Assembly: GCF_900156895.1 (NCBI RefSeq)
Contig: NZ_FTPD01000027.1
Span: 1 to 64,000, forward strand
Direction: 5' to 3'
Source: Mesorhizobium prunaredense
GTDB taxonomy: Bacteria > Pseudomonadota > Alphaproteobacteria > Rhizobiales > Rhizobiaceae
Length of the DNA: 64,000 nt
Shown here: positions 53,500 to 62,661 of the stretch, piece by piece
Layout: the number at the start of each line of letters is the position of its first letter
Numbering within the stretch: the first letter of the stretch is position 1
Position numbers and translations under genes: made by a program
Notes under the pieces: model-generated
What the model saw: the letters and a program-made list of their open reading frames with translations, nothing else
Databases searched by the model: none
What the model was told of the DNA's origin: nothing

Positions 53500-54608
53500 T
53501 CCGCGGCCTCCCTTTTTTCTTCCACCTTGCCGCCGTTTTCGCGGGCATCGTGCTCGGCGCGCATGCGGCGCACCAGGTCGAGCTCGGCCTGGAAGTCGAC
53601 ATAGTGCGGCAGCTTGAGGTGCTCGACGAAGCCGGTCGCCTGGACATTGTCGGAATGGGAGATGACGAATTCTTCGTCCTGGGCGGCGGCGACGACATCT
53701 TCGCCGAATTCGGTTGCACGAAGCGCGCGGTCGCACAGCGCCATGGCCATCGCCTTGCGCTCGCTCTGGCCGAAGACGAGGCCGTAGCCGCGGGTGAATT
53801 GCGGCGGCGCCTTGGCCGAGCCCTTGAACTGGTTGACCATCTGGCACTCGGTGACACGCGCAGAACCGAGCGGTACGGCGAATGGCAGCTCCGGCACGTC
53901 GAGTTCCAGCTCGACCTCGCCGATGCGAACCTCACCGACGAACGGATGGTTGCGGGCATAGCCGCGCTGGGTGGAATAGCCGAGCGCCAGCAAAAAACCC
54001 TCGTCGCCGCGTGACAGCGCCTGCAGGCGGATGTCGCGCGCCATTGGGAATTCCAGCGGCTCGCGGGTGATGTCGCCGGGGATATGGTCCTGCGGCATGT
54101 CGCCATCAGGCTCGATCAGCCCTTCGCGGGCGAGGATGGCGGAGACACGCGGCATGGCGTCCGCCTCGCTAGCGCGCTGCAGCGGCGAGGCGACATCGCC
54201 GCCCGCGGCAAGCCCGGGATCGAGCAACCTGTGCGTGTAGTCGAAGGTCGGGCCGAGGAGCTGGCCGCCGGGCAGATCCTTGTAGGTCGCCGACACGCGC
54301 CGCTCGACCAGCATCGCGCCGGTGTCGATCGCCCTGGTGTAGCCGAAGCGTGGCAGCGTGGTGCGATAGGCGCGGATCAGGAAGATCGCCTCGATCATGT
54401 CGCCGCGCGCCTGAACGATGGCCAGCGCCGCCAATTCGCGGTCGTAGAGCGAGCCTTCGCTCATCACCCGGTCGACGCCGAGCGCCAGTTGCTCGACGAT
54501 CTGGTCGAGGCGAAGAGCCGGCACCGAACGGTCGCCGCGGCGGCGGTCGGCGAGCAGGGCGTGGGCGTTGGCAATGGCCGCTTCACCGCCTTTTACCGCG
54601 ACATACAT
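53496..54608 (-). CDS. phnI: C-P lyase core subunit PhnI
   Basis: 370 residues, close to the family length (about 354). MYVAVKGGEAAIANAH is the standard start, and VEQLALGVDRVMSEGSLYDRELAALA with AIDTGAMLVERRVSATYKDLPGGQ-LGPTFDYTHR follow. It displaces adenine from ATP with phosphonate as part of PhnGHIJ. It begins one base from the phnH stop region. ATG 54608 is used; an upstream 54692 start enters phnH. Confidence 0.96.
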   Translation of the reverse strand: MYVAVKGGEAAIANAHALLADRRRGDRSVPALRLDQIVEQLALGVDRVMSEGSLYDRELAALAIVQARGDMIEAIFLIRAYRTTLPRFGYTRAIDTGAMLVERRVSATYKDLPGGQLLGPTFDYTHRLLDPGLAAGGDVASPLQRASEADAMPRVSAILAREGLIEPDGDMPQDHIPGDITREPLEFPMARDIRLQALSRGDEGFLLALGYSTQRGYARNHPFVGEVRIGEVELELDVPELPFAVPLGSARVTECQMVNQFKGSAKAPPQFTRGYGLVFGQSERKAMAMALCDRALRATEFGEDVVAAAQDEEFVISHSDNVQATGFVEHLKLPHYVDFQAELDLVRRMRAEHDARENGGKVEEKREAAE

Positions 54609-54609
54609 A

Positions 54610-55221
54610 TCACGCCTCCATCGTCTTGATGCGCGTCGTGCGCGGCAGGCAGGCAACGCCTTCCGGGGTGGCGAGGATAATGTCGACACCACGGGGGAAA
54701 CGCTGATTGTTCTGCTTCCATTGTTCGACGAAGTGGCGCGGCATCTGCGCCGGCGCGATTGTCACGGTTGTTTCGATGCCAGGACCTTCGAGCAGCAGCG
54801 GGGCCCCTGAGACGAGATCGCTCACCTGCAGGATCAGCGTCGTCGAGCGGTCGGGATAGTCCTGGGTGCCTTGTGAAAAGCCGTCGAGCGCCATCATCTC
54901 GGCCGGCGTGGCGATCAGCGCGAAATGCGCATCGGCTGGCGTGTGGGCCAGTGGCGCGCCGGTGTGGAAGCCGAGCCAGGATTTCACCGCTGCTGGTGCC
55001 TGCAAAACGAGGTCGAGCCAGATCGGCGTGTCGTTGTCGCACAGCGCCAGCGCGATAGCACCCGCGGTGGCCGACAGTGGTGCCGGCGGGCGGGCAAAGA
55101 CCGGCAGAGGCTGCAGGGTGCCGGGCCGCGCCATTGCGTCCATCACGGCGCGGAACACCGTCTGGGCGTCGAACACCGGATCGACAAAGCCGCCCTCGAT
55201 CGCCTGGGTTGCGATTTCCAT
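54610..55221 (-). CDS. phnH: C-P lyase core subunit PhnH
   Basis: 203 residues. FVDPVFDAQTVFRAVMDAMARPG (a PhnH hallmark near 12-34), LALCDNDTPIWLD and the end region FPRGVDIILA-PEGVACLPRTTRI. A structural core subunit with no catalytic motif seen. ATG overlaps the phnG stop by one base. Confidence 0.95.
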   Translation of the reverse strand: MEIATQAIEGGFVDPVFDAQTVFRAVMDAMARPGTLQPLPVFARPPAPLSATAGAIALALCDNDTPIWLDLVLQAPAAVKSWLGFHTGAPLAHTPADAHFALIATPAEMMALDGFSQGTQDYPDRSTTLILQVSDLVSGAPLLLEGPGIETTVTIAPAQMPRHFVEQWKQNNQRFPRGVDIILATPEGVACLPRTTRIKTMEA

Positions 55222-55682
55222 CAGTCTTCTCCGCGTACCATGGTGAAGAAATCGACCTTCGTTGCCGCCGTCTCGGCGCGCCGCCGCTCACGTGCGCTGG
55301 CCAGTGCGGCCTGCAGCGGCGCAATGAGTTTGGTCTCGACCTCGTTGCGGCGGGTGGGATCCTGCCAGAGCGCGTCGGCGATCGCCGCCAGCTTTGCTTT
55401 CTGCTTGTCACGGCCGAGCGCGTAGCAGTGGCCGACTTCTCCCGAGGCAAGCCGCACCGTCGCGCGGGTGACCGTCGCCTCGCCGACGTTGAATGGCGCG
55501 CCGCCGCCGCCGATGCGGCCACGCACCGTGACCAGGCCGGTTTCGGGGCCGCGCAGGAGTTCTGCTTCCGAAGGCAGGCCGGCTTCGTTCCAGAGGCGGA
55601 CGATATCGTTGCCGGTCGATTGCGCCAGCGTCGCCATGACGGCCTTGCGCTCAGCCTGATCGCGCGCTTCCTGTCCTCGCAT
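55221..55682 (-). CDS. phnG: C-P lyase core subunit PhnG
   Basis: 153 residues. PhnG features: the ERKAVMATLAQS helix, LLRGPETGLVTVRGRIGG, PFNVGEATVTRATVRL and GHCYALGRDKQKAKLAAIADAL. ATG 55682 lies nine bases after AAGGGA; an ATG at 55691 would leave no spacing. It is first in the phnGHIJKL operon. Confidence 0.95.
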   Translation of the reverse strand: MRGQEARDQAERKAVMATLAQSTGNDIVRLWNEAGLPSEAELLRGPETGLVTVRGRIGGGGAPFNVGEATVTRATVRLASGEVGHCYALGRDKQKAKLAAIADALWQDPTRRNEVETKLIAPLQAALASARERRRAETAATKVDFFTMVRGED

Positions 55683-55709
55683 GGTTAACATTCCCTTGCA
55701 TCGAAAAAT

Positions 55710-55729
55710 TTGTCTATTGATATAGACAA
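55710..55729. promoter_or_regulatory. Candidate PhnF operator in the phnG-phnF spacer
   Basis: TTGTCTATTGATATAGACAA is an 8-bp-arm perfect inverted repeat (TTGTCTAT/ATAGACAA) in an AT-rich divergent spacer. GTCTAT/ATAGAC fits the GT-N-TA-N-AC-type sites of HutC/PhnF regulators. It lies 28 bases from phnG and about 80 from phnF. Confidence 0.55.
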
Positions 55730-55807
55730 TTATACAAATTATATCTATTTTCTAATGCGTGTCCATGACGGATGGATGACAGGGCGAAAAAGATCGGGGG
55801 CAAAGAG

Positions 55808-56557
55808 ATGATCGGTCAGCAGATGGCCAGCAGCTTGGAGCGGCGCAGCGGCGTCTCGCTATGGCGGCAGATCGCCGACCAGATCCTGCAGTCGATCGCG
55901 GTCGGCGACTTTGCCGAGAATGCTGCGTTGCCACCCGAAGTTGCACTGGCCGAGCGCTATGGCGTCAACCGCCATACGGTGCGCAGCGCCATCGCCGCAC
56001 TGGTGCAGGATGGCGTGCTCAGGGCCGAACAGGGGCGCGGCACCTTCGTGCTGTCGCGCAAGCGGCTGTCCTATCCGATCGGCGCGCGCACCCGTTTTTC
56101 GGAGGGCTTGCAAGGGCAAGCGTCGGAGCGTCGCAGCGTGCTGCTCGAAGCGGCGGTCGAGCCGGCCAGCCGGCGCGTCGCCGAAGGGCTGGGGCTTGCC
56201 AGGGGTTCTGTTGTAATACGCCTCGAGACACGCGGCGAAGCCGATGGGCAAGCGGTCTCGCGTGCCACCGGCTGGTTCGACGCGGCTCGCTTCGCCGGCA
56301 TCGATGCCGCCATGGCCGAAACCGGATCGGTGACAGCCTCATTCCAGCGTTTCGGCATCGGTGACTATCTCAGGCAATCGACGGTGCTGTCGGCCCGCCA
56401 CGCGGACGCCGCCGACCTTGCCGATCTCGATCTGCAGCCCGGCGCCATCGTGCTGGTCACGGTCGCCGTCAACGTCACGCCGGACGGCCAGCCGATTCAG
56501 TTTGCCGAAACGCGGTTTCCGGCCGAGCGGGTCGAGCTCAAGTTATCGGCGCTTTAG
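55808..56557 (+). CDS. phnF: Phosphonate metabolism regulator PhnF (GntR/HutC family)
   Basis: 249 residues. N-terminal winged helix (LWRQIADQILQSIAVGDFAENAALPPEVALAERYGVNRHTVRSAIAALVQDGVLRAEQGRGTFV in pieces, about 18-82) and a UTRA effector domain (VVIRLETRGEADG, AETRFPAERVEL). Divergent from phnG, as is usual for PhnF. ATG 55808 is preceded by GGGGGCAAAG; ATG 55772 and 55823 are alternatives. Confidence 0.92.
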   Translation: MIGQQMASSLERRSGVSLWRQIADQILQSIAVGDFAENAALPPEVALAERYGVNRHTVRSAIAALVQDGVLRAEQGRGTFVLSRKRLSYPIGARTRFSEGLQGQASERRSVLLEAAVEPASRRVAEGLGLARGSVVIRLETRGEADGQAVSRATGWFDAARFAGIDAAMAETGSVTASFQRFGIGDYLRQSTVLSARHADAADLADLDLQPGAIVLVTVAVNVTPDGQPIQFAETRFPAERVELKLSAL

Positions 56558-56564
56558 GTCCGGT

Positions 56565-57581
56565 TCATCCGACCTGGATGACGGCCTTGATCAGGCCGGA
56601 TTTCTCATGCGCCCAGCGGGCAAGGTCGCGCGGTGTATCCGAAAGCGTCGTGCGATGGGTGATGAGTTTTGCCAGCGGCACAGCACCATCGCGGATCGAG
56701 GCAGCGACATGGTCGAAGTCGGCGCGCAGAGCGTTGCGGCTGCCGATCAGCGTCATCTCGCGCTTGTGGAATTCGGGATCGGAAAAGACGATGTCGTCCT
56801 TGACGACGCTGACCAGGACCAGCGTCCCGCCATGCGCGACATGGGCGAAGGCTGACTGGACGGACTGGGTGTTGCCGGTGGCATCGAAAATCACGTCAAA
56901 ACCTTCGCCGTTGGTCGCCTCGCGCACCAGATCGGTCGCAGACTGCCGCGAACCGTCGAGGGTGGCGAAGCCGAGTTCGCTTGCAGCAAAACCCAGCCTT
57001 TCCGCGCTCATGTCGAGCAGCGTCACGTCGAGGCCGGCGATACGGGCAAACAGCGCCGTGCCGAGGCCGATCGGCCCGGCGCCGATGACCAGAGTGCGCG
57101 CGCCGGGATCAGCCAGCGAGCGCCGCACGGCGTGCGCCCCGATCGCCAGGAATTCGACGGCGGCGGCATCGGCCAGCGACAGGCCGTTGACCGGATAGAG
57201 ATTTTGCGCCGGCACCAGGATCCGTTCGCACATGGCGCCGTCGCGGTGGACGCCGAGCACCTCGATCCTGACGCAGCAATTCGGCTTGCCTTGGCGGCAG
57301 GCGATGCATTTGCCGCAAGCGAGATACGGGTTGATGATCACCGGCTCGCCGACGGCCAGATCGACGCCTTCGCCAGCCTCGATCACGGTGCCGGAGACCT
57401 CATGGCCCATGATGCGGGGATAGGCGAGGAACGGATGCTTGCCCTCGAAGATATGATAGTCGGTGCCGCAGATGCCGACATGACTGACCGCGACCAGCGC
57501 CCAGCCCGGCGGTGGTGTGCTCGGCGCCGGGCGGTCTTCCACAACAAGATCGCCGGGCGAACGGCAGATGACGGCTTTCAT
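56565..57581 (-). CDS. Zinc-dependent alcohol dehydrogenase family protein
   Basis: 338 residues of the medium-chain dehydrogenase family. Catalytic zinc ligands Cys in GICGTDYHIFEG and His-Glu in GHE, structural zinc cysteines in CGKCIACRQGKPNCC, and Rossmann loop GAGPIGLG. Members oxidise polyols, threonine or sugar acids (L-idonate, galactonate, fucose-derived). Co-oriented with the second RbsABC set, whose permease ends 65 bp upstream. ATG 57581 is used; 57602 possible. Confidence 0.88.
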   Translation of the reverse strand: MKAVICRSPGDLVVEDRPAPSTPPPGWALVAVSHVGICGTDYHIFEGKHPFLAYPRIMGHEVSGTVIEAGEGVDLAVGEPVIINPYLACGKCIACRQGKPNCCVRIEVLGVHRDGAMCERILVPAQNLYPVNGLSLADAAAVEFLAIGAHAVRRSLADPGARTLVIGAGPIGLGTALFARIAGLDVTLLDMSAERLGFAASELGFATLDGSRQSATDLVREATNGEGFDVIFDATGNTQSVQSAFAHVAHGGTLVLVSVVKDDIVFSDPEFHKREMTLIGSRNALRADFDHVAASIRDGAVPLAKLITHRTTLSDTPRDLARWAHEKSGLIKAVIQVG

Positions 57582-57646
57582 GCTTTGATCCAGTCGGTTC
57601 ATGGCACCGCCGGCCCGATCGCCGGGCCGGCGGTTGTTAAAATGGT

Positions 57647-58612
57647 CTACTTGCCGCGGCGGCGCAGGCCGTCGAAATAGACGATGACGATGATCAGCAC
57701 GCCGGTAATGATGCGCTGCCAGAAGGCATTGACGTTCAAGAGATTGGCGCCGTTGTTGATGGTGGCGAGGATGAAGGCGCCGAGCAGCGGTCCGTGCACC
57801 GAGCCGACGGCGCCGAACAGCGAAGTGCCGCCGATCACCGACGAGGCGATCGCCTGCAACTCCCAGCCCTCGGCCTGCGTCGGATTGCCGATGCCGATGC
57901 GCGAGGCAAGCAGCACGCCGACAAAAGCCGCGCACAGGCCCGACAGCGTATAGGCCATGTAGATGGTGCGCTGGACGTTGACGCCGGACAGACGCGAGGC
58001 CTCGGCGTTGGAGCCGACCGAGAACAGATATCGGCCCCAGCGGCTGTGATGCAGGAAGATGTAGGCGGGGATGCCGACCAGGATCACCATCCAGAACAGA
58101 TTGGGGACGCCGAGAAACGAGCTGCGCGAAAACAGCTGGAAGGCGTCGTTGTTGATCGAGATCGAGTTGCCGTTGGTCATCAAGAGGCCGATGCCGCGCA
58201 GCGAGGTCAGCGTCGCCAGCGTGATGATGAAGGGCGGCAGGCCCATCTTGACGATGCCGAAGCCGTGGAACATGCCGATGGCGACGCCGACCAGCAAGGT
58301 GATCAGGATGGCGAGGTAAATCGGCACGCCGGCATTGATCAGCATCGCCACGATGACGGTGGCGAAGCCAACGACGGCGCCGACGGAAAGGTCGATACCT
58401 CCGGTGATGATGACGAAGGTCTGGCCGACCGCCAGGATGGCGATCATCGAACCTTGCCGCAGCAGGTTCGAGATGTTGTTGGCGGAGGCGAAGCTCGGCG
58501 TCGCCACCGACAGGATGACCCACAAAAGAACCAGCAGCGCCAGCAGTGTCAGCCCGAACAGGGCGTTGTAGTTGCGTTTCGGCCTTTCGGCCGGTATCGC
58601 CTCGGTGCTCAT
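57647..58612 (-). CDS. Sugar ABC transporter permease (RbsC type)
   Basis: 321 residues, about eight to ten membrane segments. The family motif TFVIITGGIDLSVGAVVG is near 65-82, SVGSNAEASRLSGVN loop and IGGTSLFGAVGSVHGPLLGA follow. Overlaps the ATPase stop (ATGA). GGGAGGACAG is upstream of ATG 58612. Confidence 0.93.
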   Translation of the reverse strand: MSTEAIPAERPKRNYNALFGLTLLALLVLLWVILSVATPSFASANNISNLLRQGSMIAILAVGQTFVIITGGIDLSVGAVVGFATVIVAMLINAGVPIYLAILITLLVGVAIGMFHGFGIVKMGLPPFIITLATLTSLRGIGLLMTNGNSISINNDAFQLFSRSSFLGVPNLFWMVILVGIPAYIFLHHSRWGRYLFSVGSNAEASRLSGVNVQRTIYMAYTLSGLCAAFVGVLLASRIGIGNPTQAEGWELQAIASSVIGGTSLFGAVGSVHGPLLGAFILATINNGANLLNVNAFWQRIITGVLIIVIVYFDGLRRRGK

Positions 58613-60162
58613 ATCTGTCCTCCCGGTTTTTCTTGTTTCTCGGCCAGCGCCTGGGTCAGGATCTCCTCATGGTCGGCAGTGTGGAAACCATGAGTGGCCA
58701 CCAGTTTGCCGCGCCGGAACACATGCAGCGTGTCGGCCAGTTCATAGACCTCGGGCAGGTAGGACGAGATGAGGATGATGCCGGCGCCATTGGACAAAAG
58801 CGCACTGAACAGGCGGTAGATCTCGGCCTTGGTGCCGACATCGACGCCAACTGTCGGCTCGTCGAAGATGAACAGCTTGGCGCCGTGAGCCAGCCATTTG
58901 CCGATGACGATCTTCTGCTGGTTGCCGCCGGACAGGCTGGAGGCGAGCGCGTTGCGCGTCGGCGTCTTGATCCTGAGATTGGCGATCTGACGATCGGCCT
59001 CGGCCTTCTCCTGTGCGCTGGAGATCAGCAGATTGCTGGAGATGCGCTTGTAGATCGGCAGATTGAGATTGAGGCCGACCGGCAGGTTGAGGCAGAGGCC
59101 CTGGTCGCGGCGGCTTTCCGGCGCCAGCGCCATGCCGAGTTTTATAGCGTCATGCTCGGAGTTGACCTGAACCTGCTTGCCCTCCCAGAGAATCTGGCCG
59201 GCCGACTTGCGATGACGGCCGTAGAGCGTGGTGACGAACTCGCTGCGCCCGGCGCCGATCAGGCCGTAGAGCCCGACGATCTCGCCGGCACGGACCGTCA
59301 TCGAGACATTTTCAAAACCCTTGCCGGAGAGATTTCGGGCTTCGAGGAGCGTCGCGCCCGGGGTAAAATGCTCCTTGTGATAGACTTGCTCGATCGAGCG
59401 GTTGATCATCATCTTGACCAGCTCGGCGTCGTTGGTCTCGGCGATGTTCCTGGTGCCGACAAGCGTGCCGTCGCGCAGCACCGAGACGCGGTCGGCGAGC
59501 TCGAACACCTCTTCCATGCGGTGGCTGATGTAGATGATGGTGACGCCTTCGCCCTTCAGCCGGCGGATCAGCGTGAACAGCTGGTCGGCCTCCTTGCGGG
59601 TGAGATAGGCGGTCGGTTCGTCGAAGATCAGGAATTTTGTGCCGCGCACGGTGGCGCGGGCGGCGGCGATCAGTTGCTGCTGGCCTATGGTCAGGTCACC
59701 CAGCACGACATGTGCCGGCAGATCGAAGCCGAGATCGTCGATGATCTTCTGCGCTTCCCTGACCATGGCCCGCTGCTGCAGGATGCCGAAGCGGGAATCC
59801 TCCTCGCCGAGGAACATGTTGGCCGCGACAGTGAGATGGCGGCACAGAACGACCTCCTGATGCACGGCATTGATGCCGAGCGCCATCGCCTCATGCGGCG
59901 TCGCCAGCGCTGCCGGCTTGCCCTCCCAGATGACGTCGCCGGAGGTGCGCGGCATGACGCCGGTCAGCAGCTTGATCAGGGTGGATTTGCCGGCACCGTT
60001 CTCGCCGACAATGGCGTGGATTTCGCTGGCCTTGAAGGCGAGGTCAATCGGCTTCAGCGCGTGCGTGCCGGGATATCGCTTCTCCAGCCCCTTGAGTTCG
60101 AGGATCGTCCTGCCCGGTTCCAGCGTTGGGGCCGGATGCAGTTCCTGCGCCGTCGACGTCAT
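58609..60162 (-). CDS. Sugar ABC transporter ATP-binding protein (RbsA type, two ATPase domains)
   Basis: 517 residues. Domain 1 Walker A GENGAGKST, signature LTIGQQQLIAAARA, Walker B LIFDEPTAYL. Domain 2 degenerate Walker A GLIGAGRSEF, signature LSGGNQQKIVIGKWL, Walker B IFDEPTVGVDVGTK. In domain 1 the usual LS(G/V)G is LTIG, a variation seen in this family. Confidence 0.93.
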   Translation of the reverse strand: MTSTAQELHPAPTLEPGRTILELKGLEKRYPGTHALKPIDLAFKASEIHAIVGENGAGKSTLIKLLTGVMPRTSGDVIWEGKPAALATPHEAMALGINAVHQEVVLCRHLTVAANMFLGEEDSRFGILQQRAMVREAQKIIDDLGFDLPAHVVLGDLTIGQQQLIAAARATVRGTKFLIFDEPTAYLTRKEADQLFTLIRRLKGEGVTIIYISHRMEEVFELADRVSVLRDGTLVGTRNIAETNDAELVKMMINRSIEQVYHKEHFTPGATLLEARNLSGKGFENVSMTVRAGEIVGLYGLIGAGRSEFVTTLYGRHRKSAGQILWEGKQVQVNSEHDAIKLGMALAPESRRDQGLCLNLPVGLNLNLPIYKRISSNLLISSAQEKAEADRQIANLRIKTPTRNALASSLSGGNQQKIVIGKWLAHGAKLFIFDEPTVGVDVGTKAEIYRLFSALLSNGAGIILISSYLPEVYELADTLHVFRRGKLVATHGFHTADHEEILTQALAEKQEKPGGQI

Positions 60163-60266
60163 GACAATCCTCCCAGATTGGCCTCCCAGATTGGCCTCAC
60201 GAGTGGCACGCGTGTAGGTCGTTTCCGGGGCGAAAAGCCCCGGAAACGGTGCCCCAATGCCGGTGC

Positions 60267-61262
60267 TCAGTCGAGCTTCGGATTGAGCAGCGCGTCGATC
60301 TTCGGTTCTTTCATGTTGGCCTTGGTGACGAGGTTGGCGCCGGTGTCGACATTGGCCTCGACCTTCTCGCCCTTCGAGGCGGCGAGCGCCGTCTTGATGC
60401 CGTCATAGCCCATCCGGTACGGGTCCTGGACGACGAGAGCCGAAATGACGCCGTCGTTGAGGAACTTGATCAGCTTCTCGTCGCTGTCGAAGCCGACCAA
60501 CCCGACCTTGCCGGCCAGGCTGTTCTCGGCGATCGCCTGACCGACGCCCTGCGCCATGATCAGGTTGGAGGCGAAGATGCCCTTGAGGTTCGGATTGGCG
60601 GTGATCAGGTCGGTCGCGATGTTGAGGCCGGTGGTGGCCTGGCCGTCGGCGTACTTGTCGGCGACAAGCTTGAGGCCGGGATATTTGGCGGCGAGCTGTT
60701 CCTTGAAGCCCTGGGCGCGCTGCTCGAGCGAGCCTGCGCCGGGAAGCGCGGTGATCAGGGCGACGTCGCCCTCGATTTTGCCGCCATTGGCTTCGCCGAT
60801 CGCGGCCGCCAGCCCGTCAGCGGCGACGCGGCCGCCCTGGATATTGTCTGTGGTCAGGAACGAGGTGAAGGCCTTGGAGTCGGCGCCGGAATCGATGCCG
60901 ATGATCTTGACGTTGGTGGCTGCCTCGTCGATCGGCTTGCCGAGCGCCTTGGCCTCGGTCGGTGCGATGACCACGGCAGCCGGGTTGCCGGCGACGGCGT
61001 TTTCAAGGATCGAGATCTGGCCGTTGACGTCGGTCTCCGCCTGGGCGCCGAGTTCCGGCACGTTGACGCCGAGGTCCTTGCCGGCCTTGCGGGCGCCGGC
61101 AAGGACGATCTGCCAGTAGAAAGAGGTGGTGTCCTTGACGATGATCGGAATGGTTACGTCCGCCGCCGAAGACGGCGCCGAATGCATCACGCCGGCAAGC
61201 ATCGAGGCGGCGGCGAGCGCCACGAATGCGCGGCGGTTGAGAATGCTGGTCACGAATTTCAT
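60267..61262 (-). CDS. Sugar ABC transporter substrate-binding protein (RbsB type)
   Basis: 331 residues, signal peptide of about 34 residues ending PSSAA; RRAF near its start resembles a weak Tat motif. Mature type I periplasmic fold: VKDTTSFYWQIVLAGARKAG, VVIAPTEAKAL, GIDSGAD, FASNLIMAQGVGQAI, GFDSDEKLI. First gene of the leftward transport operon. GGGAGGAAG precedes ATG 61262. Confidence 0.92.
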   Translation of the reverse strand: MKFVTSILNRRAFVALAAASMLAGVMHSAPSSAADVTIPIIVKDTTSFYWQIVLAGARKAGKDLGVNVPELGAQAETDVNGQISILENAVAGNPAAVVIAPTEAKALGKPIDEAATNVKIIGIDSGADSKAFTSFLTTDNIQGGRVAADGLAAAIGEANGGKIEGDVALITALPGAGSLEQRAQGFKEQLAAKYPGLKLVADKYADGQATTGLNIATDLITANPNLKGIFASNLIMAQGVGQAIAENSLAGKVGLVGFDSDEKLIKFLNDGVISALVVQDPYRMGYDGIKTALAASKGEKVEANVDTGANLVTKANMKEPKIDALLNPKLD

Positions 61263-61600
61263 TAGACTTCCTCCCTAAGTCGCCCGGTGAACGTAGCGGA
61301 AGCTCGGTTTGGATAGGCGCTGGCCAAACGGAACTTTATCAATAAAAAACATTTACCGCATTTTGATAGTGCATCGGTCCGGTCGACGCAAGCGGTGTTT
61401 CGTATCGTCCTCAGTACGCCTCGACTGGAAGGGAGTGCCGATCCTCATTGCCAAACCCCACAGTTCCTCTCTCCTGAAAAGCAATGGAATATTAATTCCA
61501 TATTTCAGTCAATATGGAATATTCATTCTTTTTTTAGGCGTAAGGTGGGGCGCCTCCTGATCGCACCGTCCGCCGTTCAAACGGCGAAGGCAGCAGCGCA
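61263..61600. other. Non-coding AT-rich spacer between aldo/keto reductase and sugar transporter genes
   Basis: 338 bp without a supported gene; small frames here lack family resemblance and ribosome binding sites. It holds the palindromic operators at 61484-61528 and, nearer the binding-protein gene, an AT-rich stretch (61335-61370) that could hold the -10 of the transporter promoter. All flanking genes run leftward. Confidence 0.7.
61484..61528. promoter_or_regulatory. IclR-like operators before the RbsABC operon
   Basis: TGGAATATTAATTCCA (61485-61500) is a perfect 16-bp inverted repeat. A second ATGGAATATTCATTC begins at 61514, 30 bp after the first ATGGAATATTAATTC. CCATATT and AATATGG between them form a further pair. 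IclR-type proteins bind TGGAAAT-N-ATTTCCA-like sites, so such a regulator (not in this window) is a good guess. Confidence 0.45.
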
Positions 61601-62599
61601 TCAGCCAAGTTTCTGAACGACCGTGTAGGGATCATATTTGGCGAATTCTATTTCGGGCACCTGTATGTCGAGCAGTTGCAGATTTCGTTCCAGATTGGCC
61701 GGCTTGGCGGTGCCCGTCAGCACAGAAGCCACCACAGGCTCGTGCAGCGGGAACTGGAACGCCGCCGCGGCAAGCGGGTAGCCGCCCTCGGCGGCGATTT
61801 TTTCCATGGCGCCGACGCGGTCGAGAATGTCCTCGGTGGCCGGCAGGTAGTCGAAATGCGCACCCGGCACCAGGCCGGTCGCCAGGATGCCCGAGTTGAA
61901 GACGCCACCGATGATCAGCGAGGTCTGCCGTTGCCGGCAAAGCGGCAGCAATTCGGCTTCGGCGGTGCGGTCGAGCAGCGAATAGCGGCTGGCGAGCAGG
62001 ATGCAGTCGAGCGGCGCCTGGCGCAGCACATCGAGACAGATCTGAACCTCGTTGACGCCAAGGCCGTAGGCGGAAATGACCCTGGACGATTTCAGCTCTT
62101 CCAGCGCCTTCAGCCCGCCATCCATAAACTGGCGGAAATGCTGCTTCGTTTTCTCGACGCCATGCGTGTAGACGCCGATGTCGTGGACGAACAGGATGTC
62201 GATTCGATTGAGGCCAAGCCGCGCATAGCTGAACTCGACCGAGCGCATGATGCCGTCGTAGGAATAGTCGTAGTCGGGCGCAAAGGGCAGTGGATCGACA
62301 TAGGAATGGTCCGGAATCCGGTCTTCCGGCACCGGCCGCAACAGGCGCCCGACCTTGGTCGACAGCACGTAGGTGTCCCGCGGCTTGTCGCGCAGGAAAT
62401 CGCCGAAGCGGCGTTCCGAAAGGCCGAAGCCGTAGAAGGGCGCGGTATCGAAATAGCGCAGGCCGGCATCCCAGGCGAACTGCAGCGTCTGTATCGCCGT
62501 CTCGCGCGGGCAGGCTCGGTAGAGCCCGCCGACCGCCGCGCCGCCGAAGCTGACCTCGGTTATTTCCAGCGCGGTGCTGCCGACACGGCGTTTCTTCAT
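61601..62599 (-). CDS. Aldo/keto reductase (D-threo-aldose 1-dehydrogenase-like)
   Basis: 332 residues. The aldo-keto reductase tetrad is visible: Asp in RYFDTAPFYG with its Tyr, Lys in LSTKVGR, His in LFVHDIG. The sequence pattern is that of bacterial L-fucose/D-threo-aldose 1-dehydrogenases, which oxidise an aldose to its lactone. Downstream of a UxaA-family dehydratase and upstream of a sugar importer, it fits an oxidative aldose pathway. ATG 62599 is chosen; longer frames run into the next gene. Confidence 0.88.
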   Translation of the reverse strand: MKKRRVGSTALEITEVSFGGAAVGGLYRACPRETAIQTLQFAWDAGLRYFDTAPFYGFGLSERRFGDFLRDKPRDTYVLSTKVGRLLRPVPEDRIPDHSYVDPLPFAPDYDYSYDGIMRSVEFSYARLGLNRIDILFVHDIGVYTHGVEKTKQHFRQFMDGGLKALEELKSSRVISAYGLGVNEVQICLDVLRQAPLDCILLASRYSLLDRTAEAELLPLCRQRQTSLIIGGVFNSGILATGLVPGAHFDYLPATEDILDRVGAMEKIAAEGGYPLAAAAFQFPLHEPVVASVLTGTAKPANLERNLQLLDIQVPEIEFAKYDPYTVVQKLG

Positions 62600-62661
62600 G
62601 CAAAGCCTCCCACCAGCCGTTGTTCCGGCCTGTCCGTTGTCGTTGTCGGTTGGCGGTCGGG

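Noticed and set aside
61309..61616. Short plus-strand frames in the spacer before the RbsABC operon
   Set aside because: No ribosome binding site, no recognisable similarity, and they run through the palindromic operator region.
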